From a beta proteobacterium AAP51 (lineage in GTDB: Bacteria > Pseudomonadota > Gammaproteobacteria > Burkholderiales > Burkholderiaceae_C): 39,918 nucleotides of DNA. Position 1 is the first letter of the stretch; the number at the start of each line of letters is the position of its first letter. Below the pieces are notes generated by a model. The model had not been told where the DNA came from and searched no databases. It saw only the letters and a program-made list of their open reading frames with translations. Below are positions 7,875 to 15,212 of this stretch, piece by piece. The position numbers and the translations under genes were made by a program. The stretch spans positions 1-39,918 of the forward strand of contig LJHT01000086.1 of NCBI GenBank assembly GCA_001295905.1, given 5' to 3'.

Positions 7875-10009
7875 GTTCGGTCGAAACCAGTGGCTGAATC
7901 GTTGGCGTTGCCGACTAGGAGGTCGGAGCTCGTCTGCAATTCGAAGGTGGGCATCAGGATGGAGATGACGGTACCGGAACCGGGCTGGCTCTTTACCTCG
8001 ATCTGGCCGCCGAGTTCACGAACGTACTGAAAACTTTCGTAAGTGCCTATGCCCATGCCGCTTTGTTTGGTGGTGCTGAAGGGCCTGAACAGGCGGGTCT
8101 GGATGAATTCTTCGGTCATGCCGGCGCCGGTGTCGCCCACCTCCACGCGCACCTGCCCACTTTGCCGGTAAACCGAAACCCACACCTTCCCCTCATTCGG
8201 GGTGGCGTCCAGCGCGTTCTGCACCAGGTGGCCGAGCACACGCTCCAGCCGGTCGGGGTGGCCCCGCGTGGCCACGCGCTCCATGCGTTCGAGCACCAGC
8301 TCGCGCCCCTGGGCCTGCACGGTGTGCTGCAGCTTCTTCACGATGGGCAACAACTCCACGCCCCGCACGCCGCCCGCCGGCGCCGCACCCTCGCGCAGCT
8401 GCAGCATGAGGCGCCGCATCTTCTCGAGCGAGCTTTCGATCGTCAACAGCATGTCCTGCTGGAACTCGCGGTTGTCGTGCAGCCGTTCCGCATTCTTCAG
8501 CATCAACGACAGCTGCGCGACGATGTTCTTGAGGTCGTGCACGACGAAGGCCGACATGCGGTTGAAGGCGTCGAACTTGCGCGCCTCGAGCAGCGCCTCG
8601 GTGGCCTGCATCTGGGCCAGGAAGCCGGCAGCCTGCTGGCTGGCGGTTTTCAGCAGGTCGCGCACCTCCCAGTCCAGCCGCAAGGGCGTGCGCGGCAGCG
8701 AAAGCACCACGAAGCCCAGCAGGTCGTCGCCGGCGTGCAGGGGCACCACCAGCCAGGCCTGCGGCGTTTGCAGCAGCCAGGTGGGCACGGCGAGTTCACC
8801 GTACTGGCGCGGGGCGTCGCGAAATTCTTGCAGGTCCACCACCCAGGCGCGCTCCTGCAGGAAGCGGCAGAAGCTGGAAGCGGCCGGCTCGCGCGCCGCT
8901 TCGGCTGGCATGTTCCAGCGCGAAGACTGCCGGTAGCTTTCTGCGTCGCCATCGCGCACCCACAGCGCGCCGGCCGGGCACTCGAGCATGTCGGCCAGGC
9001 CCCGCACGATGCGTTCGCCCACCTCCTGGGGTGCGGTGCGCGCCGACAGCTTGGCGGTGAAGCGCAGCCACTCTTCGCGGTAGTCGTAGCGGTAGCTGAA
9101 GAAGTGCTTGCCGACGAACACCCGCAGCCAGGCGCGCGCCGAGCCGGAAAACAGCAGCACGGCCAGGCCGACCACCCCGATGGCCAGCAGGGAAAGCTGC
9201 AGCGTGCGGCCCCATTCGCCGCCCACGTAGCGCACGTAGTAACCCACGGCCGACATGAACAGCAGGTAGCCGCCGGTCAGCATCAGGGTGGCCGAGTAGA
9301 AGGCCGCCGTGCGCGAGACCTGCAGGCGGGCGATCCAGTCCACGCTGCGGCGCGAGGCTACGAAGAGAAAGGGCACCGCCAGCAGGTGGGCCGTGCTGCG
9401 CACCGCCAGCACGTCCAGGTCGATGCGGCCGAGCAGCAAGCCTTCGGAGTAGACGTAGAAATCGAAGCCGAAGACGCAGGCCAGCCCCAGGCAAACCGGC
9501 TTGGCGCCCCAGCGCGAGCCGCCGTCGATGTTGCGCAGAAACTGCTCCAGCAGGATGAGCCCCAGCACCGCCAGGCCCAGCTGCGCCGTCAGCAACGAGC
9601 GCGAGGTGTATTCGTCGAGTTGGCCGCGCCCCACCTGCACGAGCAGCAGCACGGCGGTCACCACCAGCGCGGCGGCCGTGGCAGGCACCAGCAGGCCGCC
9701 TGCCCGGCTGCTGCGGTCGCGCCACATCGGCCATATCAGCTGCAGCAGGAACGCCAGCCACAGCGCGTAGCGCAGCCAGTCCAGCAGCGCCGCCGTGACC
9801 AGCCAGCCCACGTGCTGTACGCGGGTGTCGAGCGCGCTGCTGGCTGCCCAGGCCGCGCTGGCCAGCAACGCAGCGGCGAACATCCAGGGCCGGCGGCCAT
9901 TGGCCAGGGCGAAGTGGTTCGACCGCAGAACGTGAACCAGCAGTGCCAGGTAGGCCAGCGCCGCGGCGCTGTAGCCGTACAGCCGCAGGTCGGCCGCGTC
10001 GGAGGTCAT
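7871..10009 (-). CDS. prsK: XrtA/PEP-CTERM system sensor histidine kinase PrsK
   Basis: A 712-aa membrane kinase. The first ~290 residues form many hydrophobic segments (about eight to ten helices, e.g. 45-60, 70-95, 106-126, 140-158, 206-220, 236-258, 270-288). A GAF-like domain follows (about 310-465), then a phospho-acceptor His491 in VVHDLKN and an HATPase domain with an N-box (NALDATP), G1 (GDTGAGM) and G2 (GMGIGTY). This multi-TM plus GAF layout is that of PrsK. The ATG start at 10009 begins the protein MTSDAADL. It sits 64 bp downstream of the sugar transferase gene and overlaps prsR by four bases. The signal sensed by the membrane or GAF part is not evident. Confidence 0.93.
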   Translation of the reverse strand: MTSDAADLRLYGYSAAALAYLALLVHVLRSNHFALANGRRPWMFAAALLASAAWAASSALDTRVQHVGWLVTAALLDWLRYALWLAFLLQLIWPMWRDRSSRAGGLLVPATAAALVVTAVLLLVQVGRGQLDEYTSRSLLTAQLGLAVLGLILLEQFLRNIDGGSRWGAKPVCLGLACVFGFDFYVYSEGLLLGRIDLDVLAVRSTAHLLAVPFLFVASRRSVDWIARLQVSRTAAFYSATLMLTGGYLLFMSAVGYYVRYVGGEWGRTLQLSLLAIGVVGLAVLLFSGSARAWLRVFVGKHFFSYRYDYREEWLRFTAKLSARTAPQEVGERIVRGLADMLECPAGALWVRDGDAESYRQSSRWNMPAEAAREPAASSFCRFLQERAWVVDLQEFRDAPRQYGELAVPTWLLQTPQAWLVVPLHAGDDLLGFVVLSLPRTPLRLDWEVRDLLKTASQQAAGFLAQMQATEALLEARKFDAFNRMSAFVVHDLKNIVAQLSLMLKNAERLHDNREFQQDMLLTIESSLEKMRRLMLQLREGAAPAGGVRGVELLPIVKKLQHTVQAQGRELVLERMERVATRGHPDRLERVLGHLVQNALDATPNEGKVWVSVYRQSGQVRVEVGDTGAGMTEEFIQTRLFRPFSTTKQSGMGIGTYESFQYVRELGGQIEVKSQPGSGTVISILMPTFELQTSSDLLVGNANDSATGFDRT

Positions 10010-10073
10010 CGGCCTTGGCGCTGGGCTCGGCCGCGCCCCGGGCCTGCAGGCCCCTTGCTGGCCGAGGCGGTGT
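10010..10073 (-). other. Spacer with 14-bp perfect palindrome between sugar transferase gene and prsK
   Basis: This 64-bp spacer contains GGGCCTGCAGGCCC (10040-10053), a perfect palindrome that could fold as a short GC hairpin in the leftward transcript or bind a dimeric protein. No T-run follows and no sigma-54 element is visible, so prsK may be read from the upstream gene. Confidence 0.3.
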
Positions 10074-11459
10074 TCAACGTGCGCCCTTGCCGGTCAGCAC
10101 CACGCCCACGGTTTCGAAGAGCACCACCAGGTCGAGAAACAGGGTGTGGTTCTTCACGTAGTACAGGTCGTACTGCAGCTTCTCTTGCGAATCTTCCACC
10201 GTGGCGCCGTACTGGTAGCGCACCTGGGCCCAGCCCGTGACACCCGGCTTCACGCTGTGCCGCACGGCGAAGAAGGGAATCTCCTGCGTCAGCTGGTCCA
10301 CGAAGAAGGGGCGCTCCGGCCGCGGCCCGACGAGGCTCATCTCGCCCTTGAGCACATTGAAGATCTGCGGCAGCTCGTCCACTCGCAGGCGGCGTATGAC
10401 GTGGCCCACCCGCGTGACGCGGTCGTCGTTGTTGCTGGCCCAGCGCGGCTTGCCGTCTTTCTCGGCATCGGTGCGCATGCTGCGGAACTTGATCACCTTG
10501 AACGTACGGCCATCCAGGCCCACGCGTTCCTGGCGGTACAGCAGCGGGCCGGGGCTGTCCAGGCGGATGGCCACCGCAGCCACCAGCATGATGGGCGCCG
10601 ACACCAGCAACAGCAGCGAAGCGCAGGCGATATCGAACACGCGCTTGATGAAGGTGCGCAACTCGCCCTGGTTGAAGCCGTCGCCGAAGATCAGCCAGCT
10701 GGCGTTGAGGAAATCAACGCGGATCTGGCCCAGGGTCTTCTCGAAGTGGGTGTTGAGGTCGTAGACCTTGATGCCGCTGAGCTTGCAGTCGAGCAACTGG
10801 CGCAGCGGCATGCTGCCGGCCCGCCGCTCCGTCAGCGCGACGACGATTTCGTCGATCTCCAGGCTGCGCGCGGTTTCCAGCAGGCTGCCGCGCATCTCCA
10901 GCAGCTTGGGGCGGGCGATGGCCGTGTCTTTCTCGTTGGGCCCCGGGATGTAGCCCACGACATGCGCGTTCGGGTCTGAAGCCCCCAGGGTCTGGCCCAC
11001 CACCTCGGCGGCCGAGCCCGCGCCGAATATGAGGATGCGCGTGCGCGCCGGTTGCACCGCCTGCCAGTGGGCCAGGTAGACGCGGCGCAGCACCACCGCC
11101 GTCATGCCGGCCATGGCCGAGACCTGCAGTGCCGGGTTCTTGCCCAGGTCGCCCGGCAGGAAGGCGAAGATGGCGTAGCTGAGCGGCAGCAGCACCAGCA
11201 GCGCGCAGAAAGCCCGCATGCACGAGTGCCCGAAAGACGTGGTGGGTGAACGTTCGTACAGCCCCGAGGCGCTGTTCACCAGGAAAAGGCAGGCGCTGAG
11301 GGAAAGGGCGTGGGTGCCGGCCAGCGGCATGCTGGTGTTGAAGCTGCTGCCCGGCTGCAGCATCAAGGCCACCATCACCATGAGGAACACCACGCTGGCA
11401 TCGAAGGCGATGCCCCGCAGCGTGCTTCGGTGAACGTAGTGGCTGAAGATCTTGATCAT
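10074..11459 (-). CDS. XrtA/PEP-CTERM system sugar transferase (TIGR03013-type, EpsB-like priming enzyme)
   Basis: A 461-aa polyprenyl-phosphate sugar-1-phosphate transferase. The N-terminal part has hydrophobic helices (about 15-35, 45-65, 80-110), the middle a CoA-binding-like fold (ILIFGAGSAAEVVG), and the C-terminal ~190 residues form the bacterial sugar-transferase domain: DIACASLLLL membrane helix, GPLLYRQERVGL, KFRSMRTDAE, RVDELPQIFNVLKGEMSLVGPRPE and KPGVTGWAQV. Such enzymes start repeat-unit synthesis by placing a hexose-1-phosphate on undecaprenyl phosphate at the inner membrane. The exact sugar is not readable from sequence. ATG start at 11459. It heads the leftward block that continues into prsK and prsR, divergent from the PEP-CTERM gene. 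Confidence 0.92.
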   Translation of the reverse strand: MIKIFSHYVHRSTLRGIAFDASVVFLMVMVALMLQPGSSFNTSMPLAGTHALSLSACLFLVNSASGLYERSPTTSFGHSCMRAFCALLVLLPLSYAIFAFLPGDLGKNPALQVSAMAGMTAVVLRRVYLAHWQAVQPARTRILIFGAGSAAEVVGQTLGASDPNAHVVGYIPGPNEKDTAIARPKLLEMRGSLLETARSLEIDEIVVALTERRAGSMPLRQLLDCKLSGIKVYDLNTHFEKTLGQIRVDFLNASWLIFGDGFNQGELRTFIKRVFDIACASLLLLVSAPIMLVAAVAIRLDSPGPLLYRQERVGLDGRTFKVIKFRSMRTDAEKDGKPRWASNNDDRVTRVGHVIRRLRVDELPQIFNVLKGEMSLVGPRPERPFFVDQLTQEIPFFAVRHSVKPGVTGWAQVRYQYGATVEDSQEKLQYDLYYVKNHTLFLDLVVLFETVGVVLTGKGAR

Positions 11460-11514
11460 GGGCCCAGGTCTGTGCGGGTTCGTCGCTGCGCCTGTGTGGC
11501 GATGCCCCGGCGAA

Positions 11515-11546
11515 CCCTGCCGGAAGCCGCAGGGGTTGCGGGCAAC
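11515..11546 (-). promoter_or_regulatory. Two adjacent stem-loops in the leader of the leftward operon
   Basis: Upstream of the sugar transferase start, CCCTGC (11515-11520) pairs with GCAGGG (11529-11534) across an 8-base loop. Immediately next to it, GTTGC (11535-11539) pairs with GCAAC (11542-11546). If transcription starts further upstream, both would lie in the 5' leader and could affect translation or stability. No riboswitch class was recognised. Confidence 0.3.
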
Positions 11547-11578
11547 CGGCTTTCGCCTGGGGCCTGAGTGTAAAAACT

Positions 11579-11594
11579 TGCTACCAATAGGCCA
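11579..11594 (-). promoter_or_regulatory. Possible weak sigma-54 promoter for the leftward eps/prs operon
   Basis: Read on the minus strand, 11594 to 11579 is TGGCCTATTGGTAGCA: a GG and a GC exactly 10 bases apart, with TGGC at -24. The -12 element is TAGCA rather than TTGCA and the last two bases of the -24 box differ. It is well placed for the sugar transferase-prsK-prsR operon and would allow autoregulation. Only the spacing and core dinucleotides support it. Confidence 0.25.
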
Positions 11595-11872
11595 TCCCCG
11601 TCATGAGGGAAGGCGGGCCGGACGGCGGGCCAGGGGTCGTTACCCCACCCGCTTTCCGGCTACCGGTGTAAGCAGCGCGCAGGATATCCAGCCCGCCTGC
11701 AAGCGCTACGCTCGGTGCCGACGCAGGGGGCGGGAGTGACAACTCGTGCACGCTGTTTCTGATCAGCGGCCCCTCTGGCGTGTCCCGGGGCCCGTTGGGC
11801 GACGGCGGCGGGTGTGTCGGCAGGCTTTACAGCGGCGGCTGCCGATTCGGCTAAGTGGTTGATTCAAAAGGC

Positions 11873-11888
11873 TGGCATAGCAGTTGCT
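11873..11888 (+). promoter_or_regulatory. Sigma-54 (-24/-12) promoter of the PEP-CTERM gene
   Basis: The sequence TGGCATAGCAGTTGCT matches the sigma-54 consensus TGGCAC-N5-TTGCW with one mismatch. The invariant GG (11874-11875) and GC (11886-11887) are exactly 10 bases apart. Transcription would start near 11899, giving a leader of about 47 bases before the ATG at 11946, with AAGGAG at 11933-11938 as the ribosome site. The divergent operon encodes the sigma-54 activator PrsR, the expected partner. Confidence 0.85.
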
Positions 11889-11945
11889 AAGTTGTTCTCA
11901 GCGGCGGCTTGCCGTCATCGTCTGAATGCGACAAGGAGAGAAACC

Positions 11946-12740
11946 ATGAACCTTTTCAAGAAGCTGGCTGTTGCCGCTGGTCTGGCTGCTGCGGTGGGTG
12001 CTGCCAGCGCCACCGTCGTTCTGCCCGGTAGCGAGCAGTCCCTGCAGAGCATCATCAACGGCCTGTACACGGCTGCGGGTGCTACCCCGGCCCAAGCGGC
12101 TGCGGCCGCTCCTGATGTGAACGCCAATCAATATGCGGCCGACGAGCGTTGGCGTGTTGAGGCCAGCGGTACCACCGCTGCCACGTTCATCATCGAGATC
12201 ACGGGCGGCGCGCTGACCAACACCTTCGGTGTGTACAGCCTGACCAACCCGAACGCCAAGGTCCAGCTGTTTGGCGGTGCTGCCACCAGCGCATTCAAGG
12301 CCCAGTTGTCGATCAACAACCTCGGCGGCGGTAGCGTGACTTATCTGGACGCAGGCAGCAACGTCACTGGCTTCCAGAATTTTGCTGCCGGCACGCTGAT
12401 GGGTGGTGAGTTCGGCTACTACCTGGGCACCGGTAGCGGCAACCCGCAGAGCTTCTTCTACTCGCAATCCGCGCTCAACGCCGGTGGCAGCGATCAGATG
12501 GTGGCTTACCAGGGTGATGGCGACACCATTCGCCTGCCCGGCCAGAACAACGGTATCTGGGGTTCTTCCAGCTTCATCCTTGCCTGGGAAGACACGCTGT
12601 ATGGCAACAGCGACAAGGACTTCAATGACCTCGTGCTGTACGTCGAGTCGGTCACCGGCATCCCCGAGCCGGCCACGCTGGCCCTGGTGGGTCTGAGCCT
12701 GGCGGGTCTGGGCTTCGCTTCGCGCCGCCGCAAGGCCTGA
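11946..12740 (+). CDS. PEP-CTERM sorting-domain protein with DUF4114-like segment
   Basis: A 264-aa secreted protein. The signal peptide (about 1-22, MNLFKKLAVAAGLAAAVGAASA) precedes a Gly/Asn/Ser/Thr-rich body. Near residues 210-235 the pattern AWEDTLYG-x-SDKDFNDLVLYV resembles DUF4114. The C-terminus is a full PEP-CTERM tail: PEP at 240-242, a hydrophobic helix ending GLGFAS, then RRRKA. This tail is the recognition site for exosortase XrtA encoded 10 kb away. ATG 11946 is chosen because AAGGAG lies seven bases upstream and a signal peptide follows at once; the frame is open further upstream, but that part precedes or overlaps the sigma-54 promoter. Mature function is unknown; structural or matrix roles are usual for the group. 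Confidence 0.93.
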   Translation: MNLFKKLAVAAGLAAAVGAASATVVLPGSEQSLQSIINGLYTAAGATPAQAAAAAPDVNANQYAADERWRVEASGTTAATFIIEITGGALTNTFGVYSLTNPNAKVQLFGGAATSAFKAQLSINNLGGGSVTYLDAGSNVTGFQNFAAGTLMGGEFGYYLGTGSGNPQSFFYSQSALNAGGSDQMVAYQGDGDTIRLPGQNNGIWGSSSFILAWEDTLYGNSDKDFNDLVLYVESVTGIPEPATLALVGLSLAGLGFASRRRKA

Positions 12741-12765
12741 GCGACAAGCGCACTCCGCGCAAGTG

Positions 12766-12792
12766 AAAAGGCGGCCTTCGGGCCGCTTTTTT
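12766..12792 (+). terminator. Rho-independent terminator after the PEP-CTERM gene
   Basis: An A-run, a GC stem (GCGGCC/GGCCGC) closed by a TTCG tetraloop and a run of six T's follow the stop codon by 25 bases. This isolates the PEP-CTERM gene as a single transcription unit and means the eps genes downstream need their own promoter between about 12793 and 12949, where none was recognised with confidence. Confidence 0.9.
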
Positions 12793-12949
12793 CTTTGGTG
12801 CTGCAACACAGATCGTGACAATGTGCTGCCTGCGCTCGCTGGGCCCCTTCCGAGGGGCTGGCTTGCTGGCAGCGCTATGCCATCATCTGCGGCTGTACGA
12901 AGCGTAGGCGTCCGCCCCTGGCGGCCCCGCAGTTGAGGATAGGGTTCAA

Positions 12950-13588
12950 ATGCTCAAGCTCATGGATGCAAGTTCTCGTCGGGTGGCGCTGGTGGCCGCC
13001 TCTGTGCTGCTGCTCGGTGCCGGCGGCTGCGCGAACCTGGTTCCGTCTGACATCCCGCCCGCGCCGGCCACAGCCGCGAGCAGCGAGTACACCTACGTCA
13101 TCGGCGCCGGTGACATTCTGAACATCGTCGTCTGGCGCAACCCCGACCTTTCGATGTCGGTGCCCGTGCGTCCCGACGGCAAGATGTCCGCTCCGTTGGT
13201 CGAAGAGCTGCCGGCCCAGGGCAAGACCCCCACCGAGCTGGCGCGCGACATCGAAAAGCGCCTTTCCACCTACGTTCGCGACCCCATCGTCACGGTGCTG
13301 GTGTCGGGTTTCGTGGGCCCCTACAGCGAGCAGATCCGCGTGGTGGGCGAAGCGGCCCGGCCGCAGTTCCTGCCCTTCAAGCAGAAGATGACCGTGCTCG
13401 ACCTGATGATCGCCGTGGGCGGCCTGACGGATTTCGCCGACGGCAACCGCGCCATCATCCAGCGCACCTCCGAAGGCAACAAGCAGTACTCGGTGCGGCT
13501 GAAAGACCTGCTCAAGCGCGGCGACCTGTCGGCCAACGTCGAAATGCGGCCGGGCGACATCCTCATCATCCCGCAAGGCCTGTTCTAA
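12950..13588 (+). CDS. XrtA/PEP-CTERM system exopolysaccharide export protein (Wza/EpsE-like)
   Basis: A 212-aa outer-membrane polysaccharide export lipoprotein. The signal peptide ends at Cys27 (GAGGC). The body carries the poly_export domain (YVIGAGDILNIVVWRNPDLSM, then VRPDGKMSAPLVEELPAQGKT) and a SLBB-type segment (VGEAARPQFLPFKQKMTVLDLMIAVGGLTDFA), ending RPGDILIIPQ. It is shorter than Wza, as is usual for the exosortase-linked form, and presumably forms the outer-membrane secretion channel with the chain-length protein and kinase encoded next. ATG 12950 is preceded by GAGGATAGGG; ATG 12962 is an alternative that would keep the signal peptide. Confidence 0.93.
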   Translation: MLKLMDASSRRVALVAASVLLLGAGGCANLVPSDIPPAPATAASSEYTYVIGAGDILNIVVWRNPDLSMSVPVRPDGKMSAPLVEELPAQGKTPTELARDIEKRLSTYVRDPIVTVLVSGFVGPYSEQIRVVGEAARPQFLPFKQKMTVLDLMIAVGGLTDFADGNRAIIQRTSEGNKQYSVRLKDLLKRGDLSANVEMRPGDILIIPQGLF

Positions 13589-13621
13589 GCCTGCCTGCCG
13601 GCCCTTACCGCGCGCACCCGC

Positions 13622-15208
13622 ATGCAAGAACCTGTCAAACAACTGCTGGCCACCCTGCGTGGCATGTGGAAGTTCCGCTGGCCCAGCGTGGTGGTGGCCT
13701 GGGTCATTGCTGCCATCGGCGTGGTGGTGGTCTGGCGCATCCCCGACCAGTTCGAAGCCTCGGCCCGCGTCTACGTCGATACCGACTCCATCCTGAAGCC
13801 GTTGATGACGGGCCTGACCGTGCAGCCCAACGTCGAGCAGCAGATCGGCATGCTCAGCCGCACCCTGATCAGCCGCCCGAACATCGAAAAGCTCATCCGC
13901 ATGGCCGACCTGGACTTGCGTGCCACCAGCAAGGCCGACCAGGACGCGCTGATCGAGCGCCTGATGAAGAACATCGAGATCCGCACCGCCGGTGGCGTGA
14001 ACCTCTATTCGATGGCCTACAAGGACCAGGAGCCAGAGAAGGCCAAGCGCGTCATCCAGTCCCTGGTGTCCATCTTCGTCGAGTCGGGCTTGGGTGCCAG
14101 CCGCAAGGACACCGATTCGGCCAAGACCTTCCTGGCCGAGCAGATCAAGACCTTCGAAGCCAAGCTCGAAGACGCCGAAGCCCGCCTGAAGGAGTTCCGG
14201 CTTCGCAACCTCGACATGCAAACTGCCGATGGTAAGGACGCCGCGGCCCGGCTGGTCGAGATCAGCGCGCAACTAGAGGCGGCCAAGCTGCAGCTGCGCG
14301 AAGCAGAAAACGCGCGTGATGCCGCCAAACAGCAACTCGCGGCCGAGCGGGGCCAGGGTTCGGGCAGTTCGGTCACGCAAAGCCTGCTGCAGGAATCGGC
14401 CCTGGCTGTTTCCACTCCCGAGATCGATTCGCGGCTCGACGCCCAGAAGCGCAACCTCGACGGCCTGCTGCAGCGTTACACCGACCAGCACCCTGACGTG
14501 CAAAGCGCGCGCCGCCTCATCAAGGACCTGGAAGACCAGAAGAAGCGCGAGGTGGCCGAATTGCGCAAGACCGCCATGCTCACGCAAACCGCCTCGCCCA
14601 CCGGCACGGGCGCCAGCCTGGCCGCGCAAGAACTCGGGCGCATGCTGGCGGGTTCTGAGGTGCAGGTAGCTGCCCTGCGTGCGCGCGTCGCCGAATACGC
14701 GGGCCGTTACGCTGCCGCGCGTGAATCGCTGAAGCTTGCGCCGCAAATCGAGGCCGAGGCTGCCCAGCTGAACCGCGACTACGCTATCACGAAGAAGAAC
14801 TACGAAGACCTGGTGGCGCGCCGCCAGTCGGCGGTGATGTCGGGCGAGCTCGACGTGGCCTCGGGTGTGGCCGAGTTCCGCCTCATCGACCCCCCGCGCG
14901 TGGCCCCCAAGCCGGTTTCGCCCAACCGCCTGTTGCTGCTGCCGCTGGTGCTGGTGGCGGCCCTGGGCGCGGGCGCCGCGCTGGCTTTCGTGCTGAGCCA
15001 GCTGCGCCCCACCTTCTCTGACCCCGAACAACTGCGCCAGGCCACAGGCATGCCTTTGCTGGGCGTGGTGACCGCCCTCACCACCGACGTGGACCGCCGG
15101 TACCAGCGAGCCAGCCTGATGCGCTTCGTAGCGGCATCGGGCGGGCTGGTCGGTCTTTTCATCGCCGGGCTCATCGCGATGACCCTCACGGGCCGTTACG
15201 GTCTCTAG
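13622..15208 (+). CDS. XrtA system polysaccharide chain-length determinant (Wzz/EpsF-like)
   Basis: A 528-aa inner-membrane polysaccharide co-polymerase. A Wzz-type N-terminal region has a transmembrane helix (about 18-38, VVVAWVIAAIGVVVVWRIP), followed by a long periplasmic coiled coil rich in Ala/Glu/Gln/Arg (about 165-400). A second helix lies near 436-460 after the proline-rich PPRVAPKPVSPNR motif, and an extra C-terminal helix near 502-525 is typical of the exosortase-associated form. It sets polymer length and contacts the tyrosine kinase encoded four bases downstream. ATG start at 13622 has only a weak ribosome site. Confidence 0.92.
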   Translation: MQEPVKQLLATLRGMWKFRWPSVVVAWVIAAIGVVVVWRIPDQFEASARVYVDTDSILKPLMTGLTVQPNVEQQIGMLSRTLISRPNIEKLIRMADLDLRATSKADQDALIERLMKNIEIRTAGGVNLYSMAYKDQEPEKAKRVIQSLVSIFVESGLGASRKDTDSAKTFLAEQIKTFEAKLEDAEARLKEFRLRNLDMQTADGKDAAARLVEISAQLEAAKLQLREAENARDAAKQQLAAERGQGSGSSVTQSLLQESALAVSTPEIDSRLDAQKRNLDGLLQRYTDQHPDVQSARRLIKDLEDQKKREVAELRKTAMLTQTASPTGTGASLAAQELGRMLAGSEVQVAALRARVAEYAGRYAAARESLKLAPQIEAEAAQLNRDYAITKKNYEDLVARRQSAVMSGELDVASGVAEFRLIDPPRVAPKPVSPNRLLLLPLVLVAALGAGAALAFVLSQLRPTFSDPEQLRQATGMPLLGVVTALTTDVDRRYQRASLMRFVAASGGLVGLFIAGLIAMTLTGRYGL

Positions 15209-15212
15209 TGCC

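Larger units (their letters stand above)
11460..11945. other. 486-bp divergent regulatory region
   Basis: This gap separates the leftward operon from the rightward PEP-CTERM gene. It holds the strong sigma-54 promoter at 11873-11888, a weak opposite-strand candidate at 11579-11594, two leader stem-loops, and paired direct repeats around the strong promoter (AGCGGCGGCTGCCG at 11831-11844 against a near copy at 11900-11914; GCTAAGTGGTT at 11850-11860 against GCTAAGTTGTT at 11886-11896). No ORF with a credible start was seen here apart from an upstream extension of the PEP-CTERM frame. The PrsR binding site is expected within it but could not be picked out. Confidence 0.6.

Noticed and set aside
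8063..10240. 725-aa open frame antisense to prsK
   Set aside because: Its product is rich in His, Gln, Arg and Gly with no domain pattern, as expected for the reverse strand of a GC-rich gene; prsK has full kinase motifs.
11814..11945. Upstream start for the PEP-CTERM protein
   Set aside because: It would begin upstream of and read through the sigma-54 promoter and bury the signal peptide; ATG 11946 has a proper ribosome site.
12859..12874. Sigma-54-like GG-N10-GC upstream of the export gene
   Set aside because: Only the dinucleotides fit; both boxes are otherwise poor (TGGCTT and CAGCG), which is common by chance in GC-rich DNA.
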